Shown: positions 8,710 to 17,310, numbered from the stretch's first letter. The stretch is 64,000 nt of DNA from CAZVKN01 sp964627035 (GCA_964627035.1 CAZVKN010000005.1:62001-126000); one strand, 5' to 3'. The notes: generated by a model from the sequence alone, not told the origin. Program-made: numbers and translations.

Positions 8710-9237
8710 TTACAATGTGGCGGGATTCATTGCCGTGTAAAACTCGATCTCGTGCGGTTTCCCGTTTCGGTCTTCATATATGTCCGAATCGCGAGGATTA
8801 TCGGTCGGTTCAAACCAGGTTACCCGAACTCTGATCGTCCAGTAATCAATACCTTCACCTGTCGTAATGAGATCAACCGCATTCAGCGGGGCATACGAGA
8901 TTTTGCACATGATGTCGTCATCAGATTTCAATGGATCACGTTCATCCAATAGAACCTCAAGAGGATGTGCCAAATTCCCTGCTTTTATAGCTCGAAAGCT
9001 TGGAGCTGTCGGTTCCGGGAAATCCGTGTGTATGCGTCCCTGCCAATATTCCGCATAGGAGCGGGCAATAGATATCGCCTTCCTATATCTCATCTGGAAA
9101 TCGAGCTGTTCGTATCCCCAAAACAGCGACTGGAACGTTCCGACCGCAGCGATGGAGATGATCAGCAGACCGATAACCAACTGGACAAAATCAATGCCAC
9201 CTTCCTCTTCACGCCATTTGCTCAACTTTGTGTTCAT
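8710..9237 (-). CDS. Minor type IV prepilin lacking Glu5 (PilV-like)
   Basis: The sequence starts MNTKLSKWREEEGG|IDFVQLVIGLLIISIAAVGT, a prepilin-type basic leader, a cleavage glycine and a hydrophobic helix. If cleavage follows the second glycine, residue +5 is glutamine instead of the usual glutamate. Glu5 normally pairs with the N-terminal amine of the neighbouring pilin, so this subunit may sit at the tip or be loosely held. The start at 9237 is set by GGAGG five bases upstream; the frame runs open to 9285. It follows pilT by about 66 bp. Confidence 0.78.
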   Translation of the reverse strand: MNTKLSKWREEEGGIDFVQLVIGLLIISIAAVGTFQSLFWGYEQLDFQMRYRKAISIARSYAEYWQGRIHTDFPEPTAPSFRAIKAGNLAHPLEVLLDERDPLKSDDDIMCKISYAPLNAVDLITTGEGIDYWTIRVRVTWFEPTDNPRDSDIYEDRNGKPHEIEFYTAMNPATL

Positions 9238-9303
9238 CTTTTCCTCCAAAATACATTTTTTTCTGAACCAATAATACAGATTCAAATCATAGTAAGTAGA
9301 ATG

Positions 9304-10362
9304 CTATTGATTTAGGTCAACCTCGAACAGTTTTGGGTTTTCCGCAACAAGTGCGGCAGTTTCTCTGTCGAGTTCACCCTTGTGTAACAATCTTTGCAGG
9401 TCTTGATCAAGCGCCTGCATTCCTGATTTTCCACCGGAAGCAATAACCGATGGAATCTGATAAATCTTATCTTCGCGGATCAGGTTCCGCACTGCGGTGT
9501 TCGCAACCATGACTTCACAAGCAACAACTCTTCCAACTCCACCCTTACGCGGCAGCAGTTTTTGGGCTACCACCGCTTCAAGTGATTCTGCCAACATTGA
9601 CCGCACCTGCGTCTTTTGGGATGCAGGAAAGATGTCAATAATACGGTCAATAGTTTTAGCAGCGGAGGAGGTGTGTAGGGTTGCAAACACCAAGTGACCT
9701 GTTTCGGCGGCGGTTAACGCCAATGAAATCGTCTCCAAGTCACGCATCTCACCAACGAGGATGACATCGGGATCTTCACGCAGAGCCGAACGCAGCGCAT
9801 TTGCGAACGAATGTGTATTCGCACCGAGTTCACGCTGGTTTATCAGGCAGCTTCGGCTGCTGTGATAATACTCAATCGGATCTTCAATGGTGATAATGTG
9901 AAGCTCTTTGTACTCGTTGATGTAGTCAATACATGCCGCCAACGAAGTTGATTTCCCCGATCCGGTCGGACCGGTAAACAGGACGAGACCTCGATCTTTC
10001 AGTGCCAGATCCTTCAGAACTTCGGGAAGACCCAGCTCCTCAAAACCTTTGATCTCTGAGGGGATTGTTCGGAAGGCTACTGCCATTCCGTTAATCTGTG
10101 AGAAGACGTTAACACGGAATCTGGCAACATCATGCAGTCTGTGAGACAGGTCAATCTCTTTCATCTCGTCGAGTCTCTCAAGTTGTTCCTTCGAGAGCAG
10201 TTCGAGAATGCGTTCCTGTACTTCCTCTAATGTTGGGATGGGAATTGCCAGCTTCCGCATCCGACCGTGCACTCGGATCATTGGAATTGATCCGGTAGAG
10301 ATATGCAGGTCAGATGCATCTTGCTTCACTGCAAATTCGAGTAATTCGTTAAATGACTTCAT
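9304..10362 (-). CDS. pilT: Twitching motility retraction ATPase PilT
   Basis: PilT powers pilus disassembly at the inner membrane. The 352-residue protein contains Walker A GPTGSGKST (131-139), the Asp box IITIEDPIE (156-164), Walker B ILVGEMRD (201-208), the His box TGHLVFATLHT (221-231) and the retraction motif TAVRNLIRE (289-297). The last matches the AIRNLIRE sequence that separates PilT from the extension ATPase PilB. Length is normal. It lies 49 bp after pilA; no strong ribosome site is visible. No pilB, pilC or prepilin peptidase gene is present in this window. Confidence 0.96.
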   Translation of the reverse strand: MKSFNELLEFAVKQDASDLHISTGSIPMIRVHGRMRKLAIPIPTLEEVQERILELLSKEQLERLDEMKEIDLSHRLHDVARFRVNVFSQINGMAVAFRTIPSEIKGFEELGLPEVLKDLALKDRGLVLFTGPTGSGKSTSLAACIDYINEYKELHIITIEDPIEYYHSSRSCLINQRELGANTHSFANALRSALREDPDVILVGEMRDLETISLALTAAETGHLVFATLHTSSAAKTIDRIIDIFPASQKTQVRSMLAESLEAVVAQKLLPRKGGVGRVVACEVMVANTAVRNLIREDKIYQIPSVIASGGKSGMQALDQDLQRLLHKGELDRETAALVAENPKLFEVDLNQ

Positions 10363-10411
10363 ATCGTTGTGGGCTTATACTGCTTACGTTACTCGCCGCC
10401 GAAATTAAAAT

Positions 10412-10834
10412 TTAATCAACGTCTTCACCGGTCGGCAAGCCGTAGCCTGTGAACCTACCGGTTGGGACGTCAAACAGAATCGTGTGACCGGCGCCACCCT
10501 TCATCTCCGCAGTCGAGACAGCTTCAATCTGCTGAATCGGTGCATTACCGATCAGCGTAAATGTCCACTGCTTCGCTGTTCCTTCGTCAATCTCCAAATA
10601 CTCAAACTCTTCGAGTATATCCACGGATGTGGGCTCCTCACCGGTATCCTGGTGATACATCTTGACCGCGTTGTAAATTGCTCCGATTGTTGCCTGACCA
10701 TCAGATGCGCGAGCTCCCTTGACGTACTCAATGTAAATCGGCACCGAAATAGCCGCCAGAATAGCCACAATAACCACAACAACTAAAACTTCGATCAGCG
10801 TAAAACCGCTGTCCTGACGTTTGAAGTTGGCCAT
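10412..10834 (-). CDS. pilA: Major type IV pilin PilA (GspG-like)
   Basis: This is the presumed main pilus subunit. The leader MANFKRQDSG is followed by FTLIEVLVVVVIVAILAAIS, a textbook prepilin peptidase site with Glu5, then a long alpha helix and a compact domain of about 90 residues. There are no cysteines in the globular part, so the usual disulfide loop of proteobacterial PilA is absent and the fold may be closer to a pseudopilin. AAAAGGAGGT (10841-10850) lies upstream of the ATG, the strongest ribosome site in this locus, consistent with high expression. It heads the pilA-pilT-minor-pilin unit. Confidence 0.9.
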   Translation of the reverse strand: MANFKRQDSGFTLIEVLVVVVIVAILAAISVPIYIEYVKGARASDGQATIGAIYNAVKMYHQDTGEEPTSVDILEEFEYLEIDEGTAKQWTFTLIGNAPIQQIEAVSTAEMKGGAGHTILFDVPTGRFTGYGLPTGEDVD

Positions 10835-10872
10835 AGCCTAACCTCCTTTTATTACTGATACTTCATCATGAT

Positions 10873-10926
10873 CCGCTGTCTCTCAGCGGTGAAACAAATA
10901 ATATAACATTTTTTCGATGATTGCAA
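10873..10926 (-). promoter_or_regulatory. Candidate pilA promoter and 5' stem-loop
   Basis: On the minus strand TTGCAA (10921-10926) lies 17 bases from TATTAT (10898-10903), a good vegetative promoter spacing. The predicted transcript would begin near 10891 and fold at once into CCGCTG-AGAGA-CAGCGG (10873-10889). A 5'-terminal stem-loop of this kind commonly protects abundant mRNAs. The arrangement copies that at the pilM promoter. Confidence 0.5.
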
Positions 10927-10936
10927 GCGTTTGCAA
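10921..10936. promoter_or_regulatory. LacI/CcpA-type operator-like palindrome over the pilA -35
   Basis: TTGCAAGCGTTTGCAA is a 16-bp near-palindrome (14 of 16 positions symmetric) with a central CG, the layout of LacI/GalR-family operators. It differs from the cre consensus TGWAARCGYTWNCA at one position. It overlaps the proposed -35 of pilA, a typical repression position. No LacI-family gene is present in the window. Confidence 0.35.
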
Positions 10937-11162
10937 GGTTAAAATAACTTTTGCATCATTCCAAGCCGTTTCAAACCGCAACTCACAAGCGGTTACGAAA
11001 AAATGTATAAAACTATCCGTACTACGGATGTGCAACTATCATACCAGCTTCTGTGAACCTGTTTGAGTAGCTGCTGTCGTTAGCGTAAGAAACCTATATG
11101 CATGTTAATTCTTACCTTAGTTACAAGATAGTATAAATCATCGCTTGATGCAACTTTTGCTC
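10937..11162. other. Upstream part of the pilA intergenic region
   Basis: No gene, RNA or repeat of the families described here was recognised. The stretch is moderately AT-rich and contains two short related sequences (GCGGTTTGAAACGGC on the minus strand, AGCGGTTACG on the plus strand) of unknown meaning. Confidence 0.4.
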
Positions 11163-13118
11163 CTACCGTGAACGCATTGCATTCGTTTTTTTTCGTTCTT
11201 TTTCATTAAATTCTCGCATCAATTCCACTGCCGGAGGAAAATCGGGATATTTTGCAGTCAGATCGTTGAGCTGAACCCTGATTGACGCCCCCTCTTCCAG
11301 CATCATACAGCATCTCAACTGCATAGTTCGATACATCGGATCTGTCGGCATTAATTCGAGCGCATTCTCCATGCATCGCTTTGCTGATCTCCAATCGTCC
11401 GCTTCCGCAGCATTTAATCCTCTTTCCCCCCATATCCGCGCTGCATTGCGAACCGACTCACCCATTGGCGGGCGACCGACTGCTGCTCTCATAAAGCAGC
11501 TCAACGCATCCTCATCTCTCCCCGATTCAAGCAGCACAATTCCGAGATTGTTCCAGGCTTTCGAGTAGTCAGGTTGATTGGCAAGCTCCAGCCTGTAATA
11601 CTCCTCTGCTTTTCTGTGATCTCGCTGCTCCCGGTAAAGCTCACCCAGCTTGAAATGAACATACGGAGCGGTCGGGTTTGCTTTGGCAGCCTGCAGGTAA
11701 GACTCTTCCGCTTTCTGCAGATCACCAATCCTCTCCCACGCATTGCCCTCAGTGAAGTAGCCGTAATCAAAAGATTTGGTATTGATGCGGCTGTCAACTG
11801 CAAAAGGAAGGAAAGCTCCGATCAACCCGGCTGCCGCAATTATTGACCACCTCTTATAGGAGAGGAGTGATCGCTGTCGGATCAGATAGCTGATCCCTCC
11901 CGCCGCAAGTATAATCAGCAAAGGAGTTACAGGATGTCGGAATCTCGCATTGACAAAGAACACAGTTACGGCAATGAAATAGATGAGTAAGAAAAATCCG
12001 AACAGCTTCACACCACGTTTTTGCCAGCCTGCCACAAGACCCATAAAGGCGGGAATCAACATCAGCGGAAATCCGAGCCACATCAGCCGTCCGAACAGTG
12101 GAAACTTATGCGCATGGTAATAAAAATCCTGATTGTTGGATATTTCGGTGTGATTCCAGAACAGAAGAGCTTTTCTAATCATAAGAGTGATCCACCGCAG
12201 CGGATCCGCAGCTATCTCGCTGAACCCCTGTTTCCAATAGAAATCGTCCACCTGTGCGATGTTTAATCTCTCGCCGGTAGCGGCTTCTGCCTGATTGTGG
12301 ACGATCTTCCAATCCCAGCCGACACCGATTCCCGGCAGGTTTGCGCTGATGCCGTCAGCGTTCCGGTTGTTTCCGATGTAAAAATTGACACCGCCATGTC
12401 CGGACAGCATCACAGTGCCCCATCCGGCTGCAATGTGGAGGAACAGAGATAGAATCAGTGGGATTAGCAATCCTGCGAGCACACCCCCGGGAACCGATAG
12501 ACTCTTCAGCCTCTTTCGCCAAACTACCTGCGCATCACTCAGCCCGCTTCTGGTTGGGAAATATGGAATTCTTCGCTGATTCAGATAAATCCAAATTAAC
12601 GCAACCGGCAGAAACGGCAACGCTATGGGCCACGCCAGCAATCCCAAACCAAAATAGAGACCGGCTTGTATAGGAGATCCGTCTCTTTCGACAACCTCAA
12701 GCATCTCCCACAGGAACAGGAGGTTTAACAGAAGTATCAGGCTTGTCGGTGAAAACTCCAGATCGTAAAAAAACATCAAGCCCGACAGAGAAGCGATTAC
12801 ACCGGCAGCTATTCCGGCTCGACGGTCAAACAACCGCTCTCCAAACTTCATAATCAGCATACAGGCAAACGATCCAAGTATGATCTGGATAATTCTGAAC
12901 CATAAAAGACTGACACCGAAGATCAAATTGCTGAGTGCGATAAACAGAGGGTATAACGGTGGACGGTAAGCGAATGAAACATGGGACTGTCCTCGCGACA
13001 GTGCCTCAGCCATGTTGTAGTATTCGGCAGCATCCCACATCGGAACGAGGTAAAACGGCGTACCGTAATACTGCCACAAATATATCAATCGTATGATCAG
13101 AGCCAGTAAAAATATCAT
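11163..13118 (-). CDS. GT-C membrane glycosyltransferase with C-terminal TPR repeats
   Basis: This 651-residue protein joins a multi-span membrane glycosyltransferase (ArnT/PMT-like GT-C superfamily) to a soluble TPR tail. About ten hydrophobic segments fill residues 1-430. The first outside loop carries MWDAAEYYNMAEALSRG, where the acidic residue near WD is the usual catalytic/metal position. Residues of about 450-570 form three TPR units (ERIGDLQKAEESYLQAAKAN and following). Such enzymes move sugars from polyprenyl phosphate to protein or lipid on the periplasmic face. The ATG at 13118 is weakly supported; the frame is open upstream to the nadB stop, so a non-ATG start is possible. Donor and acceptor are unknown; pilin glycosylation is only a guess from location. 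Confidence 0.75.
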   Translation of the reverse strand: MIFLLALIIRLIYLWQYYGTPFYLVPMWDAAEYYNMAEALSRGQSHVSFAYRPPLYPLFIALSNLIFGVSLLWFRIIQIILGSFACMLIMKFGERLFDRRAGIAAGVIASLSGLMFFYDLEFSPTSLILLLNLLFLWEMLEVVERDGSPIQAGLYFGLGLLAWPIALPFLPVALIWIYLNQRRIPYFPTRSGLSDAQVVWRKRLKSLSVPGGVLAGLLIPLILSLFLHIAAGWGTVMLSGHGGVNFYIGNNRNADGISANLPGIGVGWDWKIVHNQAEAATGERLNIAQVDDFYWKQGFSEIAADPLRWITLMIRKALLFWNHTEISNNQDFYYHAHKFPLFGRLMWLGFPLMLIPAFMGLVAGWQKRGVKLFGFFLLIYFIAVTVFFVNARFRHPVTPLLIILAAGGISYLIRQRSLLSYKRWSIIAAAGLIGAFLPFAVDSRINTKSFDYGYFTEGNAWERIGDLQKAEESYLQAAKANPTAPYVHFKLGELYREQRDHRKAEEYYRLELANQPDYSKAWNNLGIVLLESGRDEDALSCFMRAAVGRPPMGESVRNAARIWGERGLNAAEADDWRSAKRCMENALELMPTDPMYRTMQLRCCMMLEEGASIRVQLNDLTAKYPDFPPAVELMREFNEKERKKTNAMRSR

Positions 13119-13153
13119 CCAGGCAGGTGATACTCTATCGCTGATTTTTGCGA

Positions 13154-14773
13154 TCAGACCAGAGATAGATTCCTCCGGCGGTTGATAAGAACTGTGTGGC
13201 GCGCTTTCCGTTTATCTTCGGTCGGTGGATAGTCAGTGGTATAGTGCAGACCGCGGCTCTCCTTGCGTCGAATCGCTGAACGGATGATCAGACTCGCCAT
13301 CAACGCAATGTTACGAAGTTCCACCACTCCGCGCGTTAAGCGACTACGACTGACGAGATCATCTACCTCTTTACGGATTAGCTCCACCCGACGACGCGCC
13401 CGTTCAAGTCGTAGGTTGCTGCGGACGATACCTACGTAGTCCCACATGAGATACCGGATCTGAGCGACATCATGTGATACCAGCACCCACTCTTCTTCAG
13501 GTACAAGCGACGATGATATTTTCGGCAGTCGTCTGCCGTTTGGCTTGGGAAAGTCGCGGAACTCTTTAATCGCCCGTTTGGCTGCACGGTTTGAAAATAC
13601 AACCGCCTCTAATAAAGAGTTAGATGCGAGCCGGTTCGCACCGTGAACTCCACTGCATGTTACTTCACCCGCCGCATAAAGCCCCGGCAGTGATGTTTTG
13701 CCATGCAGATCCGTGATAACTCCACCGCACATATAGTGAGCGGCAGGCACCACCGGGATCCACTCACGGGTGATGTCAATATTCATGTTGAGGCAATGCT
13801 TATATATATTAGGAAAACGTTGCTGAATCTCTTCCGGATGACGACCGGTGACATCGAGATAGACATGATTGACACCGCTTGATTTCATCTCATGGTCAAT
13901 TGCTCGTGCAACAATGTCTCGGGGGGCGAGATCTTCCAGTGTCGAGTAGTTTTTCATGAACGCTTCGCCATCCTTCGTTCGAAGCACCGCACCGAATCCA
14001 CGCACCGCTTCCGAAATCAGGAATGCCTGACCTGTCGCCGGGAACAGCGCAGTCGGATGGAACTGCATGAACTCGACGTTGGCAATCTTCGCGCCTGCAC
14101 GGTACGCCATTGCAATCCCGTCACCCGTTGCGATGGACGGATTGGTCGTATGCAGATACACCTGACCGCAGCCACCACTCGCCAGCATTGTCACTCTTGA
14201 TGGAATGATTTCTATCTCGGCTCCCCCTGCTGTCACCACCATTGCACCCGTACAGCATGGCTTACCTGAGCTGTTATCAACCAGCAGATCAACCGCCATC
14301 TTATGCTCTTCGAGGGTGATGTTCGGGTGTTCCTGACATCGTCGGCTCAGTGTCTGCTCGATCTCAAGCCCGGTATGATCCGCTTTGTGGACGATACGGT
14401 TCTGCGAGTGCCCCCCTTCACGACCGAGCGACAGCTTTTTCTCACCCTTATCCCAGCGGTAGGTGAATTCGACACCCCACTCGATAAGCTCACGAATCCG
14501 CTCGGGACCTTCGCGCACCATCAGCTCGACTGCTCGACGGTCACACAATCCTCGTCCGGCTTTGAGTGTATCCTTGATATGCTGGTCGAAGCTGTCATCG
14601 TCACCTGTAACGGATGCGATCCCGCCCTGGGCGTAGTTGGTGTTGGACTCAGTGTCGCGCTTCTTGGTGATCAGCAGCACCGAGCCGTGCTCGGCAACTT
14701 CCAGCGCAAACGTCAGTCCCGCCATGCCAGAGCCGATTACGAGGAAGTCGTGGTGTTTATTGTTTTGGGACAT
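13154..14773 (-). CDS. nadB: L-aspartate oxidase NadB
   Basis: NadB oxidises L-aspartate to iminoaspartate, the first step of de novo NAD synthesis, using FAD. The dinucleotide-binding motif VIGSGMAGLTFALE is at about residues 12-25. Family blocks include NTNYAQGGIASV (44-55), QFHPTAL in the catalytic domain, and CSGVHGANRLASNSLLEA near residue 380. The C-terminal helical domain is complete; 539 residues is normal. nadA and nadC are not in the window. The gene starts 5 bp after the stop of the TIR-TPR gene, and no good ribosome site of its own is seen, which suggests coupled translation. Confidence 0.96.
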   Translation of the reverse strand: MSQNNKHHDFLVIGSGMAGLTFALEVAEHGSVLLITKKRDTESNTNYAQGGIASVTGDDDSFDQHIKDTLKAGRGLCDRRAVELMVREGPERIRELIEWGVEFTYRWDKGEKKLSLGREGGHSQNRIVHKADHTGLEIEQTLSRRCQEHPNITLEEHKMAVDLLVDNSSGKPCCTGAMVVTAGGAEIEIIPSRVTMLASGGCGQVYLHTTNPSIATGDGIAMAYRAGAKIANVEFMQFHPTALFPATGQAFLISEAVRGFGAVLRTKDGEAFMKNYSTLEDLAPRDIVARAIDHEMKSSGVNHVYLDVTGRHPEEIQQRFPNIYKHCLNMNIDITREWIPVVPAAHYMCGGVITDLHGKTSLPGLYAAGEVTCSGVHGANRLASNSLLEAVVFSNRAAKRAIKEFRDFPKPNGRRLPKISSSLVPEEEWVLVSHDVAQIRYLMWDYVGIVRSNLRLERARRRVELIRKEVDDLVSRSRLTRGVVELRNIALMASLIIRSAIRRKESRGLHYTTDYPPTEDKRKARHTVLINRRRNLSLV

Positions 14774-14778
14774 AAGTT

Positions 14779-16320
14779 CTATTCTTCTTCAAATTCGGGA
14801 ATTATTGGTAATGAATCATCCAACTCACGAGCCTTCTGATAATATTCCTTTGCTTCATCATTCATCTTCTGATCTAGGAACACAAATACTAACCCTTTGT
14901 AGGATTCAATCGACTGAGGATTTATTTCAATTGCTTTACGAAAGTATTCTTCAGCTAAGTCAAAATCATGTAAAACTTCATAGCAAAAACGGGCATAGTT
15001 GTGAAGTGCTATTGGTGATTTAGGTTCAAGTTCAACGGCATATTTTAAATGTACTCTCGACTTATCATATTCCTCATAATCTTGTAATAGAACACCATAA
15101 TTTGTATTTATCATAGCATTATTCGGCATTATTTCTATTGCTTTTTCAAAATATTGACGTGCTTCTTCTTTTTTTGAAATATCCTCTTGGTCCTTTCCGT
15201 ACAGAGAATAACAACTGCTACCTAAACCATTGTAAGCAAGAGCATTATTAGGGTTTATATCTAATGCTTGTTTAAAATAGATCTCAGCTTCTGAATCCTC
15301 TCCTATTTTCTGAAGATACATACCGTAATTGTAATGCGACATGTCAAAATCTGGACTTAATTCAAGGGCACGCTTTAAATAAACTACAGATTCACTAATC
15401 CTATTCATCATTAAAAGTAAACTACCATAATTAATATTAATTTCGGTGGAATTAGGATTTATTTTCATCCCACGTTCATAATAGTACAGTGCTTCATCTA
15501 AATTACCAAAATTTTCCTTGAGAACAGCGTAATTGAAATAAGCTAACTCATCCTCTTGAAATTTATCGACAATATATTTATAACGAATTTCTGCTAATCG
15601 TTTATTTTTCCTTCTATCTCGGGCAAACTCAGCTTTTAAGTGCAATCCAAACTGATTATTAGGATTATCATTTAAAAACTTTTCAATCTCATATTCTCTA
15701 TCGTCATCATCCAAAATAGCATAAATTCTTAATCCTTCGGAGTATAGCTCTCGTTCCGATTCTTCATATCCAATCTCTTTTAGGATAGGATTATAATCAA
15801 TTAATATTGGATCAGCAGGACAGAGACATTTCATTCCCTCGAGTATACTTACGAACTTGTCCAAATTGTCTCGAATATCTTCATATCTATTTATTTCTTC
15901 ATCAACGCTTTTCAACTTGCTACGCCGCTTCAAAGTATTCGCTTCTTTGTCCAGTTCCTCAATTCTGTCTTCCCAATATTTGTAATAACGGATTTTCTCC
16001 ACTGGATCAAAGATCTTAGCATCAGGTAACACAATCGGTAATATTCGCTCTTTGAAGTCTTCCATCTCCAGAATTTCCAGCATCTCTTGCCAACAGTATC
16101 GGGATTTCATAAAAGCATCGCTGACTATACAAAGGACATAATCTGCATCCTTGACCTGCTTCATAAAGCTTCTGAAATCACCTTTAAAATCTTTAACATC
16201 ACGTACATCCCGCGTTAACGTGATGCCTATGCGTCTGAAGTCATTGTCTATCTTGTCAACAACCTTTCTGTCAAGATGACTGTAGGATAGAAAGATCCTT
16301 GGTTTTTTGGACTCACTCAT
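14779..16320 (-). CDS. TIR-domain protein with TPR repeats
   Basis: Residues 6-130 form a TIR domain: IFLSYSHLDRKVVDKI (strand A/helix A), a BB-loop region near 32-46, ADYVLCIVSDAF (strand D) and SRYCWQEMLEIL, in which Glu79 aligns with the catalytic glutamate of NAD-cleaving TIR enzymes. A coiled-coil stretch (125-165) precedes seven or so TPR units (about 220-500), each with the A-x-Y-x5-L pattern. TIR domains either cleave NAD or signal by assembly; TPRs usually sense a partner. The codon use is clearly more AT-rich than the flanking genes, suggesting transfer. GGTGGAG lies 7 bases before the ATG. Its downstream neighbour is nadB. A role in defence or NAD signalling is inferred; no cyclase or classical Thoeris partner is nearby. 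Confidence 0.85.
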   Translation of the reverse strand: MSESKKPRIFLSYSHLDRKVVDKIDNDFRRIGITLTRDVRDVKDFKGDFRSFMKQVKDADYVLCIVSDAFMKSRYCWQEMLEILEMEDFKERILPIVLPDAKIFDPVEKIRYYKYWEDRIEELDKEANTLKRRSKLKSVDEEINRYEDIRDNLDKFVSILEGMKCLCPADPILIDYNPILKEIGYEESERELYSEGLRIYAILDDDDREYEIEKFLNDNPNNQFGLHLKAEFARDRRKNKRLAEIRYKYIVDKFQEDELAYFNYAVLKENFGNLDEALYYYERGMKINPNSTEININYGSLLLMMNRISESVVYLKRALELSPDFDMSHYNYGMYLQKIGEDSEAEIYFKQALDINPNNALAYNGLGSSCYSLYGKDQEDISKKEEARQYFEKAIEIMPNNAMINTNYGVLLQDYEEYDKSRVHLKYAVELEPKSPIALHNYARFCYEVLHDFDLAEEYFRKAIEINPQSIESYKGLVFVFLDQKMNDEAKEYYQKARELDDSLPIIPEFEEE

Positions 16321-16474
16321 TGATTAACTCCACCTGATTCTCCCCCAACCACCTTTCCTGATAAATTCTCCTCGCAGCCCATCCGACATCCTTCATAAAC
16401 CAACCGTTGACCGTACCGCTGATGCCTGCACCGATGATCCGGAGTTCTCTACTTAACCTCATATTTAGAAACAT
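16313..16474 (-). CDS. Small ORF overlapping the TIR gene start
   Basis: A 53-codon frame (49 if the second ATG at 16462 is used) ends 8 bases inside the TIR gene through an ATGAGTGA overlap, the arrangement of translationally coupled genes. The product has no cysteines, three tryptophans, a glycine-rich hydrophobic segment (IIGAGISGTVNGWFM) and a charged C-terminal helix. An in-frame TAG directly precedes ATG 16474, so it does not extend upstream. A 7-bp stem (ATTTAGA-AACA-TCTAAAT, 16464-16481) covers the upstream start codon, and no Shine-Dalgarno is clear. I do not recognise the family. It could be a small partner of the TIR protein, a coupling leader, or chance. Confidence 0.35.
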   Translation of the reverse strand: MFLNMRLSRELRIIGAGISGTVNGWFMKDVGWAARRIYQERWLGENQVELINE

Positions 16475-16520
16475 CTAAATGAGGATCGTATCCTTGAAGA
16501 GAAATCAAATTCCGGTTAAA

Positions 16521-16880
16521 TCAATCCCTACTCCACAACCCAACATTATTCCCTGCAACATCGCGAAACAGAGCGTAAAAGCCGTGACCGCCACCGATTT
16601 CGGTTCGCTCACGGATCACCACGCCACCTGCAGCGAGGATTTTTTGCAGCGTCCCCGGGATGTCGTCCACCTTGATGTAGAACGTAGCAGCAGGATTGGT
16701 CACCGGAGAACCCGCAGTGGTAAATCCTCCAGACAATCCTGCAGGGTCAGACCACGGCAGATAGCCCTGATCAAGTGAACTCGAATTCCATCCGAACAGA
16801 TCGGAATAGAATTTGGCAGATTGTCGGAGATCAATCGCGAAAAGCTCGAGATGACATACACTTCCGACCGGATCACTCAT
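16521..16880 (-). CDS. VOC-fold (glyoxalase/bleomycin-resistance) protein
   Basis: This 119-residue single-unit VOC protein has paired beta-alpha-beta-beta-beta halves. The N-half is CHLELFAIDLRQSAKFYSDLFGW and the C-half contains FYIKVDDIPGTLQKILAAGG and a final YALFRDVAGNNVGLW. Members bind a metal through His/Glu side chains and act as lyases, dioxygenases or binding proteins. The glyoxalase-I ligand set is not fully evident, so no substrate is proposed. The start at 16880 follows AAGGAG with a 6-base spacing; the frame continues open to 16958 through DNA belonging to a repeat. It is transcribed away from the plus-strand genes to its right. Confidence 0.8.
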   Translation of the reverse strand: MSDPVGSVCHLELFAIDLRQSAKFYSDLFGWNSSSLDQGYLPWSDPAGLSGGFTTAGSPVTNPAATFYIKVDDIPGTLQKILAAGGVVIRERTEIGGGHGFYALFRDVAGNNVGLWSRD

Positions 16881-16913
16881 AACTGACTCCTTATTGTTTG
16901 AGGTGATTTGTTG

Positions 16914-17000
16914 TGTAGTCGGGCTTGTCTCATGCTGGATTAAATCCAGTACCGACATCGTGGTTGAGCCCGATCATCGGGTTGAGACAACCACGACTAT
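16914..17000. repeat. Family A palindromic repeat, copy 1 (long form)
   Basis: The ends TGTAGTCGGGCTTGTCTCA and GTTGAGACAACCACGACTA are the arms of the family A element also found at 25131, 29610, 31304 and 52475. This copy is longer (about 87 bp) and holds a second nested inverted repeat (GTGGTTGAGCCCGATCATCGGGTTGAG), as if two units were fused or rearranged. Confidence 0.7.
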
Positions 17001-17170
17001 AATATCACCACTTAATTAATACTCTCCTAATTTAAATATGAAGTCAACCATAGTCAAGGATTAACATTTCCGTTAATGACTCGCCTACTCTTGATAATTG
17101 TCAGGTCAAATGCAATCATGCTTTGGGTTTTATCTAATTTATGACTATATTTGTAAGTTACGATAGTTGA

Positions 17171-17310
17171 GAGTTCTTTGATTTATTTATAAACTTTTTC
17201 ATTGCGTCATTCCCACGAAGGTGGGAATCCAGTCCTGTATTGACTTCCTGGATTCCCGTCTGCACGGGGATGACGAACAAAGATCGAAATAGTGAATATT
17301 TCAAAGATCG
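17171..17310. repeat. Family C palindromic repeat, copy 2
   Basis: Outer arms GAGTTCTTTGATTTATT and GAATATTTCAAAGATC enclose CGTCATTCCCACGAAGGTGG...AATCCAG and CTGGATTCCCGTCTGCACGG...GATGACG. The stem changes ACGAAGGT/TCTGCACG against the other copies keep partial pairing. It lies directly upstream of the Nfu gene and could affect its expression. Confidence 0.75.

Noticed and set aside
10937..11162. Possible tRNA or small RNA upstream of pilA
   Set aside because: No T-arm or acceptor-stem pattern could be found, and there is no clear promoter-terminator pair.
13119..13153. Earlier start for the GT-C/TPR gene overlapping the nadB stop
   Set aside because: The frame is open but only CTG-type codons are available and the GGAGG there is about 14 bases away; noted as possible but not adopted.
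14779..16320. TIR gene considered as a Thoeris or CBASS system
   Set aside because: There is no ThsA-like, cyclase, CD-NTase or Cap effector gene nearby; only the nadB adjacency is seen.
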